From assembly GCA_019113455.1 (NCBI GenBank), contig DXHG01000244.1, forward strand, positions 1 through 19,614: a stretch of 19,614 nt of DNA. Direction: 5' to 3'. Under the pieces are notes generated by a model. That model worked only from the letters and a program-made list of their open reading frames with translations, searched no databases and was not told where the DNA came from. Of the stretch, positions 7,153-15,265 are shown piece after piece. Source of the DNA: Candidatus Treponema faecavium. GTDB lineage: Bacteria; Spirochaetota; Spirochaetia; Treponematales; Treponemataceae. How positions within the stretch are numbered: the stretch's first letter is position 1; each line of letters starts with the position of its first letter. A program made the position numbers and the translations under genes.

Positions 7153-10100
7153 ATGACTGATTTTGTTCATCTGCATGTTCATTCCGACTATTCGCTGCTT
7201 GACGGGGCGGCAAAGATACAGACGCTCATAGACCGCGCGAAAGAGCTGGGGATGCCGGCACTCGCGCTCACCGATCACGGCAACATGTTCGGTGCGCTGC
7301 GGTTTGAGCAGGCGTGCCATAAGGCCGGCATCAAGCCGCTTGTCGGCTGTGAGTTTTATGTCGCGGCAAAAAGCCGCCATGACCGCACCGGCACCGAAAG
7401 CGGCAACAGATACTACCATTTAATTCTTATTGCGAAAAACGTTGAAGGCTACCGCAACCTGATGATGCTTACGTCGCGGTCGTTTACCGAAGGCATGTAC
7501 TATAAGCCGCGTATTGACGAGGAACTGCTGCGTATGTACAGCGGCGGTCTTATCTGCCTTTCGGCATGTCTTGCCGGAGAGCTGCCGCAGCTCCTGCTTG
7601 AAAAGCGCTTTGATGAGGCAGAGGCGCTTGCCTCGCGCTACCGCGAACTGTTCGGCGCAGAGAATTACTTTATTGAACTGCAGGATCACGGTATTGCGGA
7701 ACAGAAAAAAGTGGCGCCGCTTCTGATTCAGACGGCGCAGAAACTGCATATCCCGATGGTCGTTACAAACGATATACACTATACGCTGCCCGAAGACGCC
7801 GCCGCGCAGGATGTGATGCTGTGCATCGGCACCAAGAAACTGCGGGACGACCCAAACCGCATGAAATTCAGTTCCGATCAGTTTTATATGAAAAGCGGCG
7901 ATGAAATGGCAAAGCTGTTTCCTGAGTATCCCGAGATGCTCGAAAACACGCTCAAAGCCGCGTCGATGTGCGATCTTACGATTCCGCAGTTTACGACGCA
8001 GCAACTCAAGGACTGTCTGCCGGTGTATCAGATTCCCGAAGGCTTTGACAGCGACGAGGCCTATATGCGGCACCTGGTGTACACAGGACTTGAAAAGCGC
8101 TACGGTGCAGTTACCGATGAGATTAAAGAGCGCGCCGAATATGAGCTTGGCGTTATTACGAGCATGGGCTTTACCGGCTACTTCCTTATTGTCTGGGATT
8201 TTATTAACTGGGCGAAACAGCACGACATTCCGGTCGGCCCCGGGCGCGGTTCAGGAGCCGGTTCACTTGTTGCATACGCGATGACGATAACCGACATTGA
8301 CCCGTTCCGCTTTAATCTGATTTTTGAGCGCTTCTTAAATCCTGAACGCATCTCAATGCCTGATTTTGACGTCGATATTTGCTACGAAGGGCGTCAGGAC
8401 GTTATCGAATACACGCGGCAGAAATACGGGGATGCGCAGGTAGGGCATATCGTTACGTTCGGCACGCTGAAAGCGAAAGCCGTTATCAAGGATGTAGGGC
8501 GCGTGCTCAATATCCCGCTGAACGAAGTCAATATGCTTACCGCAAAGATTCCGGCAGGTGTCAAGGTGCATCTGCGCGATGCGTTTATCGACCCGCGCAA
8601 TCCTCCCGACGATCCTAAAAACCCGGGAAAGAAACTCGACGTGCCGTCTGATTTCGGGCAGCTGATTCCGTATCGGGACGACCCGCGCTACAAAGAACTG
8701 TTCGATCTGTGCTTTAAGCTTGAAGACATGAACCGCAACACGAGCCTGCACGCATCGGGCATCGTTATCGGCAAAACGCCGCTTCCTGAATGGGCACCAG
8801 TGTATAAAGACTCTAAGACGGGCAAAGTGGCCGTTCAGTACACGATGGATATTATCGAGCCGTGCGGGCTTGTCAAGATGGATTATCTGGGGCTCAAGAC
8901 ACTTACGCTGATTAAGCACGCGGAGCATCTGATACGCAAGCGCCCGGGCTTTGAGCAGTTCCGGGCCGACGCCGTGAGCGAAACGGACAAAAAGACATTT
9001 GATTTGTTCTGCGCGGGAAAAACGTCCGCGGTATTTCAGTTTGAAAGCGCCGGTATGCAGAAAATCCTTAAGCAGGCGCAGCCGCGCAAGATTGAGGATA
9101 TTGTCGCCTTGAACGCGCTGTACCGGCCCGGCCCGATGGACTACATCCCCAAATATATAGAAGGAAAAAACGATCCGAGCACGATAACGTATCCCGATCC
9201 GTGTCTTGAAGACATTCTCAAAGAAACATACGGCGTTATGGTGTACCAGGAACAGGTTATGCAGGTGGCGCAGCGGATTGCCGGCTATTCGCTCGGCGGC
9301 GCCGATATGCTTCGCCGCGCGATGGGCAAAAAGAAAAAAGAAGTCATGGACGCGGAAAAAGAAAAGTTCATCGCCGGCGCGGTGGAACGCGGCTTCAGCG
9401 CGGAACATGCCGCAGAGATATTTGAAATCATGATTCCGTTTGCCGGTTATGGATTTAACAAAAGCCACGCGGCGGCGTATTCGGTTGTTGCGTACCGCAC
9501 CGCGTACCTGAAAGCCAATTTTCCCGCGGAATTTATCGCGGCAAACTTAACGAACGAGATTTCTTCAACGGATAAGCTGCCGGAATATATCGGCGAGGGA
9601 AAATCCATGGGGCTTGCGATTGATCCTCCCGATATAAATCGATCGTCGCAGGTGTTCGATGTCGTAGACGGCCGCATCGTGTTCGGCTTTATGGGAATTA
9701 AGGGAATGGGCGCTGCGGCCGCGGACGAGATCGTGCGTGAGCGGACGGAGCACGGTTCGTTTAAAAGCTTTATGGATTTTCTTGACCGCGTAGACCTGCA
9801 CATCATTACGAAACGGGTGCTTGAAGTGCTGATTATGACGGGCAGTTTTGACAATCTCGGTCAGTCGCGGGCGGAGCTGTTTGCCAATCTGGACGCTGCG
9901 GCGGCATACGCGGAGCGCAAAAAGGCGGGAACGCAGTTTGGTCAAATCAGTCTGTTTGAAGACAGCGGAGAAGAGGAGTTTGTGCCATTTGCGTTTGAGC
10001 CGATTGCGGATTGGGATATGCTCGACAAGCTTGAAAAGGAAAAAGAATATATCGGCTGCTATGTGAGCGGCCACCCGCTCGATAAGTACCGCGAAACGAT

Positions 10101-10650
10101 GAAGCGGTGTACCGATATGTCGTTTCTGGAGCTGTTCCGCGTGCATAACGGCAAGCAGTATACCGTTATGGGAATGATAAAGAATATCCACGCGTTTACG
10201 ACAAAACAGGGAATGCCGATGGCGTTTGCAAAACTGGAAGATTTTAACGGAATGCTTGATTTGTCGTTTCCGCCTAAAGTCTGGGAACACGCGGCGGCGC
10301 AGATAAGCGAAGGCTGCGTTGCGGCGCTGTCCGTATGCGCCGACTTGACGCGGAATCCTGAGTATCCGACATTCCGCGTGTCCGGCATCATCAGCGAGGA
10401 CGCGCTGCAGCAGCGCATTTATCAGGAAGTGCATATTAAACTGTCTCACTTTTCGGAGGAGTCGCAGCTCATGGCTCTGCGGGATTTTCTGCTTGACAAC
10501 GCGGGTTCCTGTTCACTGTATTTCCACATACAGACGGAGCAGGGTGAAATGACAATACGCGCGCATCCGCAGATGAAAGTGTCAGGCGCGGAGTCTGTCG
10601 TCGAGTCTCTTGAACAGCAGCGATTTGTGGAATCAGTGTGGAAAGAATAG
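7153..10650 (+). CDS. dnaE: DNA polymerase III alpha subunit (replicative polymerase)
   Basis: This is the catalytic subunit of the replicative C-family polymerase; the 1165-aa length is close to E. coli DnaE (1160). An N-terminal PHP domain starts FVHLHVHSDYSLLDG and continues through LTDHGN. The polymerase core has GPGRGSGAGS (about 362-371) and catalytic aspartates D404 and D406 in PDFDVD and D577 in LVKMDYLGL. The tandem HhH region follows, then a consensus clamp-binding motif QISLF (931-935) and an OB fold beginning near YTVMGMIKN. The HLHVH and DHGN motifs of the PHP site are intact, unlike in E. coli, so metal-dependent proofreading activity is possible. The ATG at 7153 matches the family start; an upstream ATG at 7126 falls inside the promoter. 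Confidence 0.97.
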   Translation: MTDFVHLHVHSDYSLLDGAAKIQTLIDRAKELGMPALALTDHGNMFGALRFEQACHKAGIKPLVGCEFYVAAKSRHDRTGTESGNRYYHLILIAKNVEGYRNLMMLTSRSFTEGMYYKPRIDEELLRMYSGGLICLSACLAGELPQLLLEKRFDEAEALASRYRELFGAENYFIELQDHGIAEQKKVAPLLIQTAQKLHIPMVVTNDIHYTLPEDAAAQDVMLCIGTKKLRDDPNRMKFSSDQFYMKSGDEMAKLFPEYPEMLENTLKAASMCDLTIPQFTTQQLKDCLPVYQIPEGFDSDEAYMRHLVYTGLEKRYGAVTDEIKERAEYELGVITSMGFTGYFLIVWDFINWAKQHDIPVGPGRGSGAGSLVAYAMTITDIDPFRFNLIFERFLNPERISMPDFDVDICYEGRQDVIEYTRQKYGDAQVGHIVTFGTLKAKAVIKDVGRVLNIPLNEVNMLTAKIPAGVKVHLRDAFIDPRNPPDDPKNPGKKLDVPSDFGQLIPYRDDPRYKELFDLCFKLEDMNRNTSLHASGIVIGKTPLPEWAPVYKDSKTGKVAVQYTMDIIEPCGLVKMDYLGLKTLTLIKHAEHLIRKRPGFEQFRADAVSETDKKTFDLFCAGKTSAVFQFESAGMQKILKQAQPRKIEDIVALNALYRPGPMDYIPKYIEGKNDPSTITYPDPCLEDILKETYGVMVYQEQVMQVAQRIAGYSLGGADMLRRAMGKKKKEVMDAEKEKFIAGAVERGFSAEHAAEIFEIMIPFAGYGFNKSHAAAYSVVAYRTAYLKANFPAEFIAANLTNEISSTDKLPEYIGEGKSMGLAIDPPDINRSSQVFDVVDGRIVFGFMGIKGMGAAAADEIVRERTEHGSFKSFMDFLDRVDLHIITKRVLEVLIMTGSFDNLGQSRAELFANLDAAAAYAERKKAGTQFGQISLFEDSGEEEFVPFAFEPIADWDMLDKLEKEKEYIGCYVSGHPLDKYRETMKRCTDMSFLELFRVHNGKQYTVMGMIKNIHAFTTKQGMPMAFAKLEDFNGMLDLSFPPKVWEHAAAQISEGCVAALSVCADLTRNPEYPTFRVSGIISEDALQQRIYQEVHIKLSHFSEESQLMALRDFLLDNAGSCSLYFHIQTEQGEMTIRAHPQMKVSGAESVVESLEQQRFVESVWKE

Positions 10651-10669
10651 CATATTATAAGGAAGGAAT

Positions 10670-11260
10670 ATGTCTTTTATATTCAGTGTGCTCTCAGGAG
10701 CGTGTTCGGTATATCTGTTTATCTGTTTTATCCGCATCATTCTGACGTGGTTTCCCGGGGCGCAGTACAGCGCACCGGGCCGTTTTCTTGCCGCGCTGTG
10801 CGATCCGTTCTTGTCGTGGTTCAGGCGCTTTACGTTTCTGCGCATCGGCATGATTGACTTTTCTCCCGCCGTTGCGATGGGCGTGCTTGTTGCACTGTCT
10901 TCTGTGTTTGCGCAGCTTGCAGTGCAGGGCCGCGTGCTTGTCGGCGCCTCTCTTGCAATGCTCGTGAGTCTCTTGTGGTCAATAGCGGCATCTCTGCTGG
11001 GACTCGTGATTATCCTGCTCATCATCAGGCTGATTGCAGCCGTCTTTTGGCCCAATTCCACGTCGCAGCTCTGGCAGGTGCTTGACCGCTCGCTCTATCC
11101 GATAGTGTTCCGCATAACAAAAGTGATTTTTGGAAAGCAGCGGTATGTGCAGTACCGGACTGCGCTCATTACGGCGATAGTACTGGCCATTGCCGCAGAG
11201 CTCCTCGGTAATTTTATAATAAACAGCATCTGCATCCTGCTGGCGCGCCTGCCGTTTTAG
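10670..11260 (+). CDS. YggT family integral membrane protein
   Basis: The 196-aa protein has two YggT-type halves, each a hydrophobic segment pair. The first carries the family pattern around FIRIILTWFPG then LCDPFLSWFRRF. The second carries LLIIRLIAAVFWP then LDRSLYPIVFRI. Membrane segments are likely at about 8-27, 62-85, 95-125 and 165-190. Family members are linked to cell division, osmotic stress or membrane protein homeostasis, but the molecular role is not established. The start has a strong AAGGAAGG site 3-9 nt upstream and lies 19 nt after dnaE. Its stop is 8 nt before recG, so it is very probably cotranscribed with both. Confidence 0.85.
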   Translation: MSFIFSVLSGACSVYLFICFIRIILTWFPGAQYSAPGRFLAALCDPFLSWFRRFTFLRIGMIDFSPAVAMGVLVALSSVFAQLAVQGRVLVGASLAMLVSLLWSIAASLLGLVIILLIIRLIAAVFWPNSTSQLWQVLDRSLYPIVFRITKVIFGKQRYVQYRTALITAIVLAIAAELLGNFIINSICILLARLPF

Positions 11261-11268
11261 CGCCGCCA

Positions 11269-13518
11269 GTGAAACTCTCTGATATTGCCGCGCCGGTATC
11301 GTCTATCGCGGGCGTCGGTCCGGCAACGGCGCGGCAGCTGGCAAACCTTGCCGTATACACGGCAGGCGATCTTCTTTCGTATTATCCGCGGAGCTGGGAA
11401 GACCGTACCGCGCGCGTGCCGCTCAGCGGGTACGCGCATGCGCGCGTGCACACGTTTGCGCAGGTTATCGCGCATGAATGGTTCGGCTTCGGCAGGATGC
11501 GTACGCTTAAACTCCGTATTTTTGACGGCTCCATGAGCGCAGAGCTGATTGCGTTTAACCGCCCGTTTTTGGAAAAAACGTTTCCCGTCGGCTGCATTAT
11601 CGCTGTTTCAGGCACGTTTGCCGTGCGCTACGGCGCGCTGCAGTGCAGCTCGTTTGATGCGCAGGCAGCCGCAAAGCCTGAAGACGGCAGCGCGCTTTCG
11701 ATTGCCGATTTCCGCGATCGGCCGCTGCCCGACGCCGCTGTGTATCCGGTGTATGCGCTTACGGCCGGACTGACTCAAGCGCAGCTTAGAAAAATCATCA
11801 GAAAAGCGCTGAACGAATACTGCCGCGGCATCGATGACGAAGTGCCCGAAAGCGTTATCGCAGAACGCACCCTTATGCACAAGCAGGAGGCGGTGCGGGC
11901 AATGCACCAGCCCGCTTCGCTTGCACAAGCGGAGCGCGCGCGGCGAACGATTATTTACGAAGAATTATACCGCTTTCAGTACGGCGTAGCCTGCCGCGCG
12001 CTTGCACACAAGGGCGCGCTGCCGCAGCTTGATGCGGAATACGGCGTGAGCGCTGCCGCAGGCGCGCTGCCCGCTGCTGGCGCAGAAGAAGAAGCACCGG
12101 TGTTTTATGAATCGCTTTCCCCGCGGCAGAAAACGCTTTTTGATTCGCTTTCGTTTTCGCTGACTGCTGACCAGCGCCGTGTTATTGCCGAAATGAACAG
12201 CGATATAGACCGCGGCTATAAGAGCCGCGCCGCGGCGGCGGCACAGGCGGATTTTGATGCGGAAGCCGCTGACGCCGCGCGGACAGTTTCCGGTGCAGCT
12301 GTATACACGATGGCGCGGCTGCTGCAGGGTGACGTGGGATCCGGCAAGACGCTTGCTGCGCTTTTTGCGTGCCTGCGCGTCGTCGACTGGGGCGGCCAGT
12401 GCGCGCTGCTTGCGCCGACTGAACTGCTTGCCCGCCAGCACGGAGATACCGCCGCGCGGCTGCTTTCACCGTGCGGCGTGTCGCTTGCGTTTCTGACCGG
12501 CAATATAAAAGCGCAGGGGCGCGGCGAGCTCCTTTCGCGCCTTAAAGACGGGGAGATAGACATCGTTATCGGCACGCACGCGCTGTTTTCAAAGAACGTG
12601 CAGTATCGCGATCTGCAGCTTGCCGTTATCGATGAACAGCACCGTTTCGGCGTGCTGCAGCGCAATGCGATTATAGAAAAGGGGCGCAAACCGTTTGCGC
12701 CGCACGTGCTCATGATGAGCGCGACGCCGATACCGCGCACGCTTGCGCTTACCGTGTTCGGCGATCTTGACGTTTCGATTATCAAAACAATGCCCGGCGG
12801 CAGAAAGCCGGTTAAAACATATTTGACGCGCATGGGAAACGAACAGCGTGTCTATGATTTTGTTGCGAAAGAAATTGAAGCCGGACATCAGGCGTATTTT
12901 GTGTATCCGCTGATCGAGGAATACAGCGATGACGCCGCTGAAGAAGGAACTGAAAACGGAGAGCAGGCGCGGAGCAGGCGTTCCCTTAAGACGGCGGAGC
13001 AGATGTTTGAGTATCTCTCGCGCACCCAGTATCCGCACTATACGGTCGGGCTGGTTCATTCGCGCGTGGAAGAAGCGGAACAGCAGCGGGTGCTTAATGC
13101 GTTCCGCAGCGGCGGCGTGCAGATACTGGTTGCGACAAGCGTTGTCGAAGTGGGTGTTGATGTGCCTAATGCGACGTGCATGGTTATCGAGCACGCCGAT
13201 CGCTTCGGCCTTGCTGCGCTGCACCAGCTTCGCGGCCGTGTGGGGCGCGGCAGTCTGCAGTCGTATTGTTTTCCTGTATACAGCGCAAATTTGTCGGAGA
13301 CGGGCAAGGAGCGGATGCGCATATTGTACGAAACGACAGACGGGTTTGAGATTGCCGAAAAAGACTTGCAGCTCAGGGGCGCCGGAGAAGTGTCCGGTAT
13401 TCAGCAGTCGGGATACTTTACGATCGGCCTCGCAGATCCGGTGCGCGATCAGGAACTGCTGATGCTCGCGCGTCAGGATGCGTTCGCGCGCGCAGCTGTA
13501 ACGCAGGCGCAGCCCTGA
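11269..13518 (+). CDS. recG: ATP-dependent DNA helicase RecG
   Basis: RecG is a superfamily 2 translocase that remodels stalled forks and branch-migrates Holliday junctions. The N-terminal wedge domain (about 1-230) contains an HhH-like GVGPATARQL. The helicase motifs are present: Walker A GDVGSGKT (354-361), DEQHRFG (from about 455), SATPIPRT (484-491), VEVGVDVPNAT and QLRGRVGRG. At 749 aa it is longer than typical RecG (about 690). The excess is an Ala-rich insertion at about 318-347, immediately before the Walker A strand, and an acidic/basic loop near 551-571. The start is GTG with no clear ribosome binding site, 8 nt after the yggT-like gene, suggesting translational coupling. No in-frame ATG lies nearby. 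Confidence 0.96.
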   Translation: MKLSDIAAPVSSIAGVGPATARQLANLAVYTAGDLLSYYPRSWEDRTARVPLSGYAHARVHTFAQVIAHEWFGFGRMRTLKLRIFDGSMSAELIAFNRPFLEKTFPVGCIIAVSGTFAVRYGALQCSSFDAQAAAKPEDGSALSIADFRDRPLPDAAVYPVYALTAGLTQAQLRKIIRKALNEYCRGIDDEVPESVIAERTLMHKQEAVRAMHQPASLAQAERARRTIIYEELYRFQYGVACRALAHKGALPQLDAEYGVSAAAGALPAAGAEEEAPVFYESLSPRQKTLFDSLSFSLTADQRRVIAEMNSDIDRGYKSRAAAAAQADFDAEAADAARTVSGAAVYTMARLLQGDVGSGKTLAALFACLRVVDWGGQCALLAPTELLARQHGDTAARLLSPCGVSLAFLTGNIKAQGRGELLSRLKDGEIDIVIGTHALFSKNVQYRDLQLAVIDEQHRFGVLQRNAIIEKGRKPFAPHVLMMSATPIPRTLALTVFGDLDVSIIKTMPGGRKPVKTYLTRMGNEQRVYDFVAKEIEAGHQAYFVYPLIEEYSDDAAEEGTENGEQARSRRSLKTAEQMFEYLSRTQYPHYTVGLVHSRVEEAEQQRVLNAFRSGGVQILVATSVVEVGVDVPNATCMVIEHADRFGLAALHQLRGRVGRGSLQSYCFPVYSANLSETGKERMRILYETTDGFEIAEKDLQLRGAGEVSGIQQSGYFTIGLADPVRDQELLMLARQDAFARAAVTQAQP

Positions 13519-13566
13519 ACAGCAGTCTTTCTGCATGGAAAGAAAAAGCAGCCGGAAACGCAGCAC

Positions 13567-13800
13567 ATTTGCCGGCGGCAAAAAATTTCCCATTTAAAAA
13601 ATAAAAATTTGCCGATGGCAAAATAAATATTTGCCGTTTATCAGACATACATTTTGCCGATGGCCAGCGGCGCACTTGCCGATTGCAAATTTTTTGTTTG
13701 CCGTCGGCAAATGAAACGTTTGCCATCGGCAAGTGTCTCGCTGGCCGACGGCAAATTTCTTACCGGATAAATGGCAAATTTTTCGCTGATCGGCGGCAAA
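13567..13800 (-). repeat. Palindrome-rich intergenic element, copy B (inverted relative to copy A)
   Basis: The core, 13630-13778, is 149 bp, the same length as in copy A. Its ends are TTTGCCGTTTATC (13630-13642) and GATAAATGGCAAA (13766-13778). Read on the minus strand it matches copy A almost base for base from TATCCGGTAAGAAATTTGCC onward, and similarity continues past the core to 13567. Palindromes TTTGCC-N3-GGCAAA occur at 13568-13582, 13608-13622 and 13697-13711. Further degenerate ones lie at 13675-13689, 13719-13733 and 13741-13755. Confidence 0.9.
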
Positions 13801-13925
13801 TACAGGCAGTCCCGGCTGCCGCCGTCTTTGCTGACGGCTGGGTACATGTGCCTGCGCTGTTTCCGGCGCTTTAGAAGCAGGTCATCGGCAGTTAACTTTT
13901 TTTGCAATCAGGCAATATATAACAC

Positions 13926-13955
13926 TTGCCGGCGGCGTGCGTTTTTGCGTATATT
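13926..13955 (+). promoter_or_regulatory. Candidate promoter of a short terminated transcript
   Basis: TTGCCG (13926-13931) and TATATT (13950-13955) are 18 bp apart, in a locally A+T-rich patch. Transcription would start near 13962 and meet the terminator at 14053-14084. Confidence 0.35.
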
Positions 13956-13961
13956 ATAGGA

Positions 13962-14084
13962 AACATACGGCGCATGGTGTTATGATGCCGCTTGCCGTAT
14001 TCCGCTGTCTGACGGCTGTATTGTTTTGACTCTTTTTCAGCAGTGTATGCACGCGGTGTGTCTTTGTGACGCACCGCTTTTTTT
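13962..14084 (+). ncRNA. Candidate small RNA or leader transcript (about 123 nt)
   Basis: A promoter-like sequence and a clear terminator bound this interval, which contains no normal gene. ATACGGC (13965-13971) pairs perfectly with GCCGTAT (13994-14000), and GCAT/ATGC pairs inside, giving a 5' hairpin. A 15-codon ORF (13982-14029, MMPLAVFRCLTAVLF) also lies inside; it has no convincing ribosome binding site. The transcript could be a free small RNA, a leader-peptide unit for the sigma factor gene downstream, or a relic. I cannot match it to SRP RNA, 6S RNA or tmRNA. Confidence 0.35.
14053..14084 (+). terminator. Rho-independent terminator upstream of the sigma factor gene
   Basis: GCGGTGTG (14053-14060) pairs with CGCACCGC (14070-14077) with one wobble, around a 9-nt loop, followed by seven T residues. 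It lies 535 bp beyond recG and 211 bp before the sigma gene. It may serve recG read-through, the candidate small transcript, or both. Confidence 0.75.
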
Positions 14085-14129
14085 ATGCGCGCAGGAAATA
14101 TGCGGACTGTGTACTGCTGTTTTTTCCCG

Positions 14130-14161
14130 TTGTCTGCCGGTGGTGATTATTTGCTTATAAT
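14130..14161 (+). promoter_or_regulatory. Probable promoter of the sigma factor gene (-10 TATAAT)
   Basis: A perfect TATAAT lies at 14156-14161. The best -35 candidate, TTGTCT (14130-14135), is 20 bp away, which is long. An alternative pair is TTGCTT (14151-14156) with TATGCT (14175-14180), 18 bp apart. Either gives a long leader of about 105-127 nt containing a TGCTCA/TGAGCA hairpin (14177-14201). Confidence 0.4.
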
Positions 14162-14294
14162 ACAAGAAATAGTATATGCTCAGTTCTTTTATGCATGAGC
14201 AGTGGCCGCGTGCGCTGTTTGGCACGGATTCTGCATATATTTTTGTACCCAGACGTGTAAACGATGACAGTATTTTAACAGGAGTGCAATATAT

Positions 14295-15155
14295 ATGAAA
14301 CAAACGCATACGCAGACAACTGCAGATAACTCGGTGCTTGCCGCCTATCTTAAAGAAATAAACAGAATTCCCCTTTTGTCGCGCGATGAAGAAACCTCTC
14401 TTGCCGAACGCGCCGCCGCCGGTGATGCCGAAGCGAAAAAACGGCTCGTGAGCGCGAATCTGCGGTTCGTTGTGAATGTTGCTAAAAAGTATCAGAATCA
14501 GGGACTTGAGCTCTCTGATCTTATCAATGAAGGCAATATTGGGCTCTTGACCGCAGCAGACCGGTTTGACGTATCGAAAGGCTACCATTTTATATCGTAT
14601 GCGGTGTGGTGGATCAGGCAGGCGATAATCAAGGCTATCTGTGAGCAGTCGCGCATGATTCGTCTGCCGCTTAACCGCGCAAACGAGCTTGTGCAGATTG
14701 AACGCGCGCGCCGTGCGGTAAACGGCAATAAAACGGAAGAAGAAGAAATCCGCGAAGTTGCTGACATGCTTGAAATGGAACCGCAGCATGTGCGCGAAAT
14801 GCTCAGTATCTCGCGCGAGATGGTATCGCTTGACGCCGCCGCGCGTTCTGCGGAGCAGGACGGAGCGACGCTCGGCGAGTTTATCGAAGACACCCGGTAT
14901 ACAGCGCCTGAGCAGCACGCGATGATGCTTTCGATGAAAGAAGAAATACAGCATGTGCTTTCAACGCTCTCGCCGAAAGAGGCGGACGTGCTCCGCTGCC
15001 GGTTCGGCTTAAACGGCGGCAAGGCGATGTCTCTGAGCGAGATCGGTTCCGTCTTTAAATTAACAAAAGAGCGTATCAGGCAGATTGAACACGCAGCGAT
15101 TACTAAATTGCAGCAGCCAAGCCGCCTTGGCCGCCTTGAAGCGTATGTCGCCTAA
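14295..15155 (+). CDS. RNA polymerase sigma-70 family factor, compact group 1/2 type
   Basis: The 286-aa protein contains region 1.2 (about 13-40), region 2 with LVSANLRFVVNVAKKYQNQG (51-70) and DLINEGNIGLL (75-85), then the -10 recognition and melting segment with FISYAVWWIRQAI (99-111). Region 3 and region 4 follow, with the helix-turn-helix MSLSEIGSVFKLTKERIRQI for -35 contact. There is no long acidic region 1.1 or non-conserved insert, so it is probably an alternative (RpoS-like) factor if the organism also has a large RpoD. Its length and motifs also resemble the primary sigma factor of Bacteroidetes. The ATG has an AGGAG site about 10 nt upstream. The gene is followed by a strong terminator and is monocistronic. 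Confidence 0.92.
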   Translation: MKQTHTQTTADNSVLAAYLKEINRIPLLSRDEETSLAERAAAGDAEAKKRLVSANLRFVVNVAKKYQNQGLELSDLINEGNIGLLTAADRFDVSKGYHFISYAVWWIRQAIIKAICEQSRMIRLPLNRANELVQIERARRAVNGNKTEEEEIREVADMLEMEPQHVREMLSISREMVSLDAAARSAEQDGATLGEFIEDTRYTAPEQHAMMLSMKEEIQHVLSTLSPKEADVLRCRFGLNGGKAMSLSEIGSVFKLTKERIRQIEHAAITKLQQPSRLGRLEAYVA

Positions 15156-15184
15156 GCGGCGGCAAAGCGCATACGGGTATCTAT

Positions 15185-15231
15185 AAAAAAAAGAGCAGGC
15201 GGAATACATACGTGTCCGTCTGCTCTTTTTT
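15185..15231. terminator. Bidirectional terminator between the sigma factor gene and guaB
   Basis: AAAAAAGAGCAGGCGGA (15187-15203) pairs with TCCGTCTGCTCTTTTTT (15215-15231) with one wobble, around an 11-nt loop. The A-run and T-run flank the stem, so it can act on both converging genes. Confidence 0.93.
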
Positions 15232-15265
15232 GCGCGCGGTTTGCCTGCCCGTTCAGCAGCGGCGC

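Noticed and set aside
8353..9468. Long leftward open frame (371 codons) antisense to dnaE
   Set aside because: It lies entirely inside the conserved polymerase core and has shadow-type composition. Similar antisense frames occur over recG and are rejected for the same reason.
14037..14954. Long leftward open frame (305 codons) antisense to the sigma factor gene
   Set aside because: Its amino acid make-up (many Arg, His, Phe) is typical of the antisense shadow of a GC-rich gene, and the sense frame is a clear sigma factor.
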